Assembly: GCA_002338385.1 (NCBI GenBank)
Contig: DDIE01000039.1
Span: forward strand, 12,520-22,188
Direction: 5' to 3'
Origin: Proteobacteria bacterium UBA1858
Lineage (GTDB): Bacteria; Pseudomonadota; Gammaproteobacteria; UBA4575
Length of the DNA stretch: 9,669 nucleotides
Shown here piece by piece: positions 5,944 through 9,669 of this stretch. The translations under genes and the position numbers were made by a program. Under the pieces are notes generated by a model. The model was not told the origin of the DNA and ran no database searches. It saw only the letters and a program-made list of their open reading frames with translations. Numbering within the stretch: the first letter of the stretch is position 1; every line of letters begins with the position of its first letter.

Positions 5944-6987
5944 TCAATCCATGCCTGCAGCGAGAGACCAACGTGGATACACACGCACTGCATGTTGGTC
6001 TGAAAAAGAGTGTTGTTGGGCATGCAACAAACCAGCATAAGCCACCATCACACCATTGTCGGTACATACTTTGAGTGGTGGGAATTTTATTTCCTTACCG
6101 TCTGCAGTAAATGCCTCAAAGCGCTGCCGCAGTGCCTGGTTGGCACTCACACCACCGGCCACAATCAAGCTATTCAATCCCGTCTGGTCAAATGCGCGCT
6201 GACACTTCTTGAATAATGTATCGACAATAGCCGCTTGGAAAGCATAAGCTGTTTCGGCGCGATCTTGCGCGCTGCGAGACGATTTCTGATAACTGAGTAA
6301 GGTGTGTGTTTTCAGGCCGCTAAAACTGAAATCCAAACTGTCAGCCGCAAGCATGGCCCTGGGGTAGCGCAAGGTCTTGAGTCTCGCCTGAGTAGCCAAA
6401 TTTTCAATGATTGGACCACCCGGGTAGCCCAACCCCATGTGTTTAGCCACTTTATCAAACGCCTCACCCACCGCATCGTCCCGACTCTGGCCCAGCACTT
6501 GATAGTCACCCAGAGCCCGCGCATGCACTATCATGGTATGCCCTCCAGAGACCAGCAATGACAGAAAAGGAAACTTCAATTCGGCATCGGCCTGACTGCT
6601 ATCATCCGGGCATTGAATAGCTGTCAAAAAAGGCACCAGCAAATGAGCTTCCATATGGTGCACAGGCACAGATGGGATAGCCAGCGACCAGGCCAGCGCC
6701 TGTGCAACTGATGCGCCAACGAACAATGCACCCACCAAACCCGGTCCTGCGGTGTAGGCAATTACATCGAGATCTTTGAGGGTTAATTCTGCGTCAGCCA
6801 GACAGGCCTTTATGAGTGGCAGTAATTTACGAATATGGTCGCGTGAAGCCAGTTCTGGCACCACCCCTCCAAAATCAGCATGCAGGTCAATCTGGCTGTA
6901 CAGACGCTCGGCCAGAACGCAACCGCGATGATCAATGATTGCTAGGCCTGTTTCGTCGCAAGATGTCTCAATTCCAAGGACTTTCAT
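5944..6987 (-). CDS. tsaD: tRNA N6-adenosine threonylcarbamoyltransferase TsaD
   Basis: TsaD, with TsaB and TsaE, transfers the threonylcarbamoyl group from threonylcarbamoyl-AMP to A37 of tRNAs that read ANN codons (t6A). The 347-residue protein is full length and has the Kae1/TsaD hallmarks: GIETSCDETG at 5-14, the metal-binding HxxxH as HHMEAHLL (H111 and H115), the nucleotide-binding SGGHT (147-151), GEAFDKVAK (174-182), IVAGGVSANQALR (275-287) and CTDNGVM with metal-ligand D310. ATG at 6987 is the conserved start; the family begins precisely with this MKVLGIETS stretch. There is no good ribosome binding site before it. The gene is divergent from rpsU, an arrangement also found in Escherichia coli, and its stop is 1 bp from that of plsY. 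Confidence 0.97.
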   Translation of the reverse strand: MKVLGIETSCDETGLAIIDHRGCVLAERLYSQIDLHADFGGVVPELASRDHIRKLLPLIKACLADAELTLKDLDVIAYTAGPGLVGALFVGASVAQALAWSLAIPSVPVHHMEAHLLVPFLTAIQCPDDSSQADAELKFPFLSLLVSGGHTMIVHARALGDYQVLGQSRDDAVGEAFDKVAKHMGLGYPGGPIIENLATQARLKTLRYPRAMLAADSLDFSFSGLKTHTLLSYQKSSRSAQDRAETAYAFQAAIVDTLFKKCQRAFDQTGLNSLIVAGGVSANQALRQRFEAFTADGKEIKFPPLKVCTDNGVMVAYAGLLHAQQHSFSDQHAVRVYPRWSLAAGMD

Positions 6988-7028
6988 AGAGATTTATTTG
7001 TATTTTATTAAAAAAAGCAATTAAAGAG

Positions 7029-7056
7029 TTGAAATCGTGCTAAGCGCAATTATAAT
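7029..7056 (+). promoter_or_regulatory. Sigma-70-type promoter of rpsU
   Basis: TTGAAA (7029-7034) and a perfect TATAAT (7051-7056) are separated by 16 bp. Transcription should start near 7063, giving an rpsU leader of about 100 nt. This is the best promoter match in the window and suits a strongly expressed ribosomal protein gene. Confidence 0.75.
7049..7054 (-). promoter_or_regulatory. Candidate -10 element for tsaD on the opposite strand
   Basis: Because ATTATAAT (7049-7056) is nearly symmetric, the minus strand also reads TATAAT at 7054-7049. It would start transcription about 55 nt before the tsaD ATG. The -35 region at the proper distance is poor (AATAGT), so the call is tentative. A further AT-rich stretch at 6991-7020 could hold a closer, nearly leaderless start. 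Confidence 0.3.
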
Positions 7057-7113
7057 CCACCGACCTGTGAGACTATTCTGGTGTGCATGCAGTTTACACC
7101 CACCTAAAGTTAG

Positions 7114-7162
7114 CCTCCAACCAATACCAGTAAACAAAGATATTTAAACCAAGATATTGAGG
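7114..7162 (+). promoter_or_regulatory. Possible pairing that masks the rpsU ribosome binding site
   Basis: The leader contains CCTCCAA at 7114-7120, which can pair with the ribosome binding site TTGAGG at 7157-7162 through six base pairs with one bulged C, around a 36-nt loop. The stem is short and may simply be chance, but it would cover the whole Shine-Dalgarno sequence of rpsU. Confidence 0.2.
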
Positions 7163-7166
7163 ATTT

Positions 7167-7382
7167 ATGCCTGGAGTAAGAGTAAAAGAAAACGAACCAT
7201 TTGATGTGGCACTGCGCCGCTTCCGCCGCTCATGTGAAAAAGCGAGCGTGCTCACTGAAGTACGTCGTCGCGAATTCTATGAAAAGCCGACTTCTGTTCG
7301 CAAACGCAAAGCAGCCGCTGCCGTCAAGCGCAACCTCAAGCGCGTATCTCGCACCACGCTCAAGCGCAAACGTCTCTACTGA
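7167..7382 (+). CDS. rpsU: 30S ribosomal protein S21 (bS21)
   Basis: Small basic protein of the 30S subunit platform near the anti-Shine-Dalgarno end of 16S rRNA, which aids initiation. The 71-residue product is the standard gammaproteobacterial length and reads as a typical S21: PGVRVKENEPFDVALRRFRR at 2-21, EFYEKP at 36-41, and a long Arg/Lys-rich C-terminal helix ending in LKRKRLY. The Shine-Dalgarno TGAGGA lies 3 nt before the ATG at 7167. A strong promoter sits about 110-140 bp upstream. tsaD is divergent on the left; yqeY follows after 14 bp and is probably co-transcribed. In many gammaproteobacteria dnaG and rpoD follow in the same operon, but here they do not appear. Confidence 0.98.
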   Translation: MPGVRVKENEPFDVALRRFRRSCEKASVLTEVRRREFYEKPTSVRKRKAAAAVKRNLKRVSRTTLKRKRLY

Positions 7383-7396
7383 TCTTAGACGCATTC

Positions 7397-7852
7397 GTGT
7401 CTGATTCAACTCTGAAACACACTCTCACTGCGGATATGAAATCCGCAATGAAGTCTAAGGCGCAACTGCGCCTAACCACTATTCGCCTCATTCTCGCTGC
7501 CGTCAAACAAGTGGAAGTCGATGAGCGCATCGAGGTAGACGATGACAGGATGCTCGTCATTCTAGATAAGATGGCTAAACAGCGGCGTGAATCTATCTCC
7601 CAATATGAGCAAGCTGGACGCGAAGACCTCGCGGCGAGCGAGCGTCAGGAGTTGGAGATTATCAGTGAGTATCTCCCGGCAGCATTGTCTGCAGAAGAGA
7701 TCAACCGTCTGCTCGAGCAAGCGATCGAACAAACCTCAGCGGCCAGCATGAAGGACATGGGTAAGGTGATGGCTATATTGAAACCTCAACTGCAAGGTCG
7801 AGCTGATATGAGTCAGGTCAGTCAACTGATTAAATCTAAACTGTCTAGCTAG
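7397..7852 (+). CDS. GatB/YqeY domain-containing protein
   Basis: A 151-residue stand-alone YqeY protein, related to the C-terminal tRNA-binding tail domain of the amidotransferase subunit GatB. Its own role is not firmly known; a link to tRNA or translation is usually inferred from the domain and from its common place beside rpsU. Visible family features are an N-terminal helix LTADMKSAMKSK (10-21), RLTTIRLILAAVKQVEVD (25-42), EISEYLP-type turn as IISEYLP (88-94), and the C-terminal DMGKVMAILKP (120-130) with GRAD (134-137). The start is a GTG at 7397, 14 bp after the rpsU stop; no upstream ATG is in frame, and the next ATG (7436, residue 14) would delete conserved sequence. No strong ribosome binding site is visible, which suggests coupling with rpsU. 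Confidence 0.93.
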   Translation: MSDSTLKHTLTADMKSAMKSKAQLRLTTIRLILAAVKQVEVDERIEVDDDRMLVILDKMAKQRRESISQYEQAGREDLAASERQELEIISEYLPAALSAEEINRLLEQAIEQTSAASMKDMGKVMAILKPQLQGRADMSQVSQLIKSKLSS

Positions 7853-7870
7853 TAATCCTCAGCGTGACAC

Positions 7871-7905
7871 GGCAGTATAGGATGCCAACATAAATTCACA
7901 CTGCC
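7871..7905 (+). repeat. Inverted repeat just upstream of hemE
   Basis: GGCAGT (7871-7876) and ACTGCC (7900-7905) form a 6-bp stem around a 23-nt loop in the 56-bp gap between yqeY and hemE, ending 3 nt before the hemE ATG. No T-run follows, so it is not an intrinsic terminator. It could lower access to the hemE start or could be chance. Confidence 0.3.
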
Positions 7906-7908
7906 TCT

Positions 7909-8982
7909 ATGACTGCGCTTAAAAACGATACCTTCATCCGTGCCTTATTGGGCCAACCCGTCGATTACACACCGATCTGGATTATGCGCCAGGCGGGTCG
8001 CTATCTACCTGAGTATCGTGCCACCCGACAGAGAGCTGGAGATTTCCTGACGCTGTGTAAAACTCCGGAATTGGCCTGTGAAGTGACTATGCAACCACTC
8101 GATCGCTTCGCACTCGATGCAGCGATTTTATTCTCTGACATACTGACGATTCCTGATGCCATGGGACTGGGCTTGGAATTTCGAGAAGGTGACGGTCCTA
8201 TTTTCACCAAACCAATTCAAAATCTACGTGACATTAATAACCTTGCCGTGCCTGATCCTAATGATGAACTGGACTATGTGATCAATGCGGTGTCACTTAT
8301 TCGCAGAGAATTAGCCGGTCGAGTACCTTTAATTGGCTTCTCGGGCAGCCCGTGGACACTCGCCACCTATATGGTTGAGGGCGGCTCCTCAAAAGACTTT
8401 GCTAAAATCAAAAGTCTGCTATACACATCACCCAAAGATACTGAAAAATTACTTAATATACTCAGTGATAGTGTTGCCACCTACCTGAATGCGCAGATAG
8501 CCGCGGGTGCGCAGGCGGTCATGATTTTTGATACCTGGGGCGGCACCCTGAGCCCAGAACATTATCGTGAATTTTCGCTCCAGCCGATGCAACGTGCGCT
8601 GGAAAAACTTGATCGCCAATCCAACGACATCCCCGTGCCTGTCATTTTATTTTCCAAGGGTGCCAATCATTCACTGGATGATTTAGCTAATTCTGGTGCC
8701 GACGGAATTGGTTTAGATTGGACAATTAATATCGCGGATGCCAGTAAAATTGTTGCCGACCGCGCTTGCTTGCAAGGCAATCTGGATCCAAGCGTTCTCT
8801 ACAGCACACCTGACGTGGTGACTGCGCAGGCTAAAAAAATCCTTGATGCCTACCCAAGGGACAGCGGACATGTGTTCAATTTGGGTCACGGCATTCACCC
8901 GGGAATCAATCCGGATAATGTTAAGGCATTGGTTGATTTCGTGCACGATTACAGCCGCACACAAAAAACTGCGCCGCGTTAG
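7909..8982 (+). CDS. hemE: Uroporphyrinogen decarboxylase HemE
   Basis: HemE decarboxylates the four acetate side chains of uroporphyrinogen III to give coproporphyrinogen III in heme synthesis; it is a cytoplasmic TIM-barrel homodimer without cofactor. The 357 residues are full length. Active-site signatures are RQAGRYLPEYR (27-37, with R27 and R31), FSDILTIPDAMG with catalytic D77 (75-86), GFSGSPWTLATYM with Y154 (143-155), FDTWGG (207-212) and the C-terminal NLGHGIHP with H327 (324-331). The ATG at 7909 lacks a Shine-Dalgarno sequence; AGGATG at 7879-7884 is too far away and opens only a four-codon frame (7882-7893). It lies 56 bp after yqeY on the same strand and may be read from the rpsU promoter. 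Its stop overlaps that of the convergent penicillin-binding protein gene by 4 bp. Confidence 0.98.
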   Translation: MTALKNDTFIRALLGQPVDYTPIWIMRQAGRYLPEYRATRQRAGDFLTLCKTPELACEVTMQPLDRFALDAAILFSDILTIPDAMGLGLEFREGDGPIFTKPIQNLRDINNLAVPDPNDELDYVINAVSLIRRELAGRVPLIGFSGSPWTLATYMVEGGSSKDFAKIKSLLYTSPKDTEKLLNILSDSVATYLNAQIAAGAQAVMIFDTWGGTLSPEHYREFSLQPMQRALEKLDRQSNDIPVPVILFSKGANHSLDDLANSGADGIGLDWTINIADASKIVADRACLQGNLDPSVLYSTPDVVTAQAKKILDAYPRDSGHVFNLGHGIHPGINPDNVKALVDFVHDYSRTQKTAPR

Positions 8983-9669
8983 AACAACTGTTCGATCGGC
9001 TGCTTGACCTGCTCGCTTGGCAGCTCTGATTGTTCCGTTGGATCGGTGCTGGCGACATGTTGAGCTGGAACTTGATCGAGCAAAAAGGCTTCGCTGATTG
9101 CACCCTCAAATTCACTGTCGACCAGTAATCCACTATCAGGATGCACGTGCAAAGCAACCATGTTATCCGGTAAACGTTGTTCCTCTTGGGGAACACCTCG
9201 CAACGCCACGCGCATGTAGTCAATCCAGATGGGCAAAGCAGCAACACCTCCAGCCTCTCTGCGACCCAGCGATTGAGGCTCATCAAATCCAAACCAAACT
9301 ACGCTTGCGATGTGTTTCTGAAAGCCAGCAAACCATGCATCTTTCTGATCATTAGTAGTTCCCGTTTTACCAGCAATATCTTGCCGTTCCAGTACTTTGG
9401 CGCGGCGCCCGGTGCCGTATTGGATAACATCTTTGAGCATGCTGGTGAGCTGATAAATGTTTGCTTCAGAAATCACTCGCTGGGCATAATCTACAGCCTG
9501 GTCGGCTTGATCGTCATCTGCATTGAGGCCCAGCTCAGTAAACTCCTGTTCATACTCAGATAAAACATCATCTATTTGCCTGCATTGGGCGTCACAAATT
9601 TTGTCTGGCTGAGCAGTAAACACATAATCATCTTGCGAACCTTCAATACGCGCTATGAAATATGGCTGC
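8979..9669 (-). CDS. mrcA: Penicillin-binding protein 1A (PonA/MrcA type), C-terminal part only
   Basis: Class A penicillin-binding proteins are inner-membrane enzymes with a glycosyltransferase and a transpeptidase domain that polymerise and crosslink peptidoglycan. Only the last 229 residues are in the window; the frame stays open through 9669, so the transglycosylase domain, the SxxK serine and SxN motif lie to the right. Visible are PYFIARIEGS near the window edge, a cysteine pair CDAQC in the inserted region, QYGTGRRAKVLERQDIAGKTGTT with the third transpeptidase motif KTG (K at 9366-9368), and DAWFAGF with WFGFDEP after it. The order and the cysteine pair resemble E. coli MrcA rather than MrcB. 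The tail after the barrel is rich in Gln, Glu, Pro and Ser. A GTG at 9623 is an internal valine, not a start. It converges on hemE with a 4-bp overlap. Confidence 0.92.
   Translation of the reverse strand, partial: QPYFIARIEGSQDDYVFTAQPDKICDAQCRQIDDVLSEYEQEFTELGLNADDDQADQAVDYAQRVISEANIYQLTSMLKDVIQYGTGRRAKVLERQDIAGKTGTTNDQKDAWFAGFQKHIASVVWFGFDEPQSLGRREAGGVAALPIWIDYMRVALRGVPQEEQRLPDNMVALHVHPDSGLLVDSEFEGAISEAFLLDQVPAQHVASTDPTEQSELPSEQVKQPIEQLF

Noticed and set aside
5759..6067. 102-codon minus-strand frame across the plsY/tsaD junction
   Set aside because: It overlaps two well supported genes, and its sequence is Cys/Arg/Trp-rich without any recognisable pattern.
7882..7893. Four-codon frame ATG-CCA-ACA-TAA in the hemE leader, as a possible leader peptide
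   Set aside because: It is too short to distinguish from chance, and shows no run of regulatory codons nor a paired attenuator.
9098..9563. Plus-strand frames of 85-128 codons opposite the penicillin-binding protein gene
   Set aside because: They are antisense to the KTG-containing transpeptidase coding region and show no domain-like sequence.

Overview
The window is ordinary chromosomal DNA of moderate GC content, densely packed with housekeeping genes, and fits a gammaproteobacterium. The evidence is an aa3-type cytochrome c oxidase operon, a BioH-BioC pair, tsaD divergent from rpsU, YqeY after rpsU, and an MrcA-like penicillin-binding protein 1A. I see no mobile element, CRISPR array, tRNA, rRNA, prophage gene or defence gene, and every substantial open frame belongs to a family I recognise. 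I cannot name the species.

Layout, left to right. (1) 1-3517, minus strand: the terminal oxidase operon, transcribed right to left: a DUF2244 membrane protein, ctaC (subunit II), ctaD (subunit I), a 36-residue single-span protein and ctaG (Cu(B) assembly factor, cut by the window edge). (2) 3518-3804: the largest gap, 287 bp, holding a weak terminator candidate for bioC, a weak promoter candidate for the oxidase operon and a GC-rich hairpin in its presumed leader. (3) 3805-5325, minus strand: bioH then bioC, 3 bp apart, covering the removal and addition of the methyl ester in biotin precursor synthesis. (4) 5337-5942, plus strand: plsY, the acyl-phosphate glycerol-3-phosphate acyltransferase. 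Its start lies only 11 bp from the divergent bioH start, and its stop is 1 bp from the convergent tsaD stop. (5) 5944-6987, minus strand: tsaD, tRNA t6A synthesis. (6) 6988-7166: a divergent control region with a clear sigma-70-like promoter for rpsU whose -10 element also reads TATAAT on the opposite strand. (7) 7167-8982, plus strand: rpsU, yqeY and hemE. (8) 8979-9669, minus strand: the C-terminal part of a PBP1A-type peptidoglycan synthase, its stop codon overlapping that of hemE.

The oxidase genes work together: CtaC carries the Cu(A) site that accepts electrons from cytochrome c, CtaD carries heme a and the heme a3-Cu(B) centre, and CtaG delivers copper to Cu(B). CtaE is not seen and would be expected beyond position 1. 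BioH and BioC act on the same acyl chain. The other genes are general functions: phospholipid synthesis, tRNA modification, translation, heme synthesis and cell wall synthesis.

The more notable points are arrangement rather than new chemistry: hemE sits where dnaG and rpoD commonly follow rpsU; a tiny reading frame is conserved in position within the oxidase operon; gene junctions are extremely tight; and the tsaD/rpsU pair may share a symmetric promoter element. I found no convincing undescribed system.
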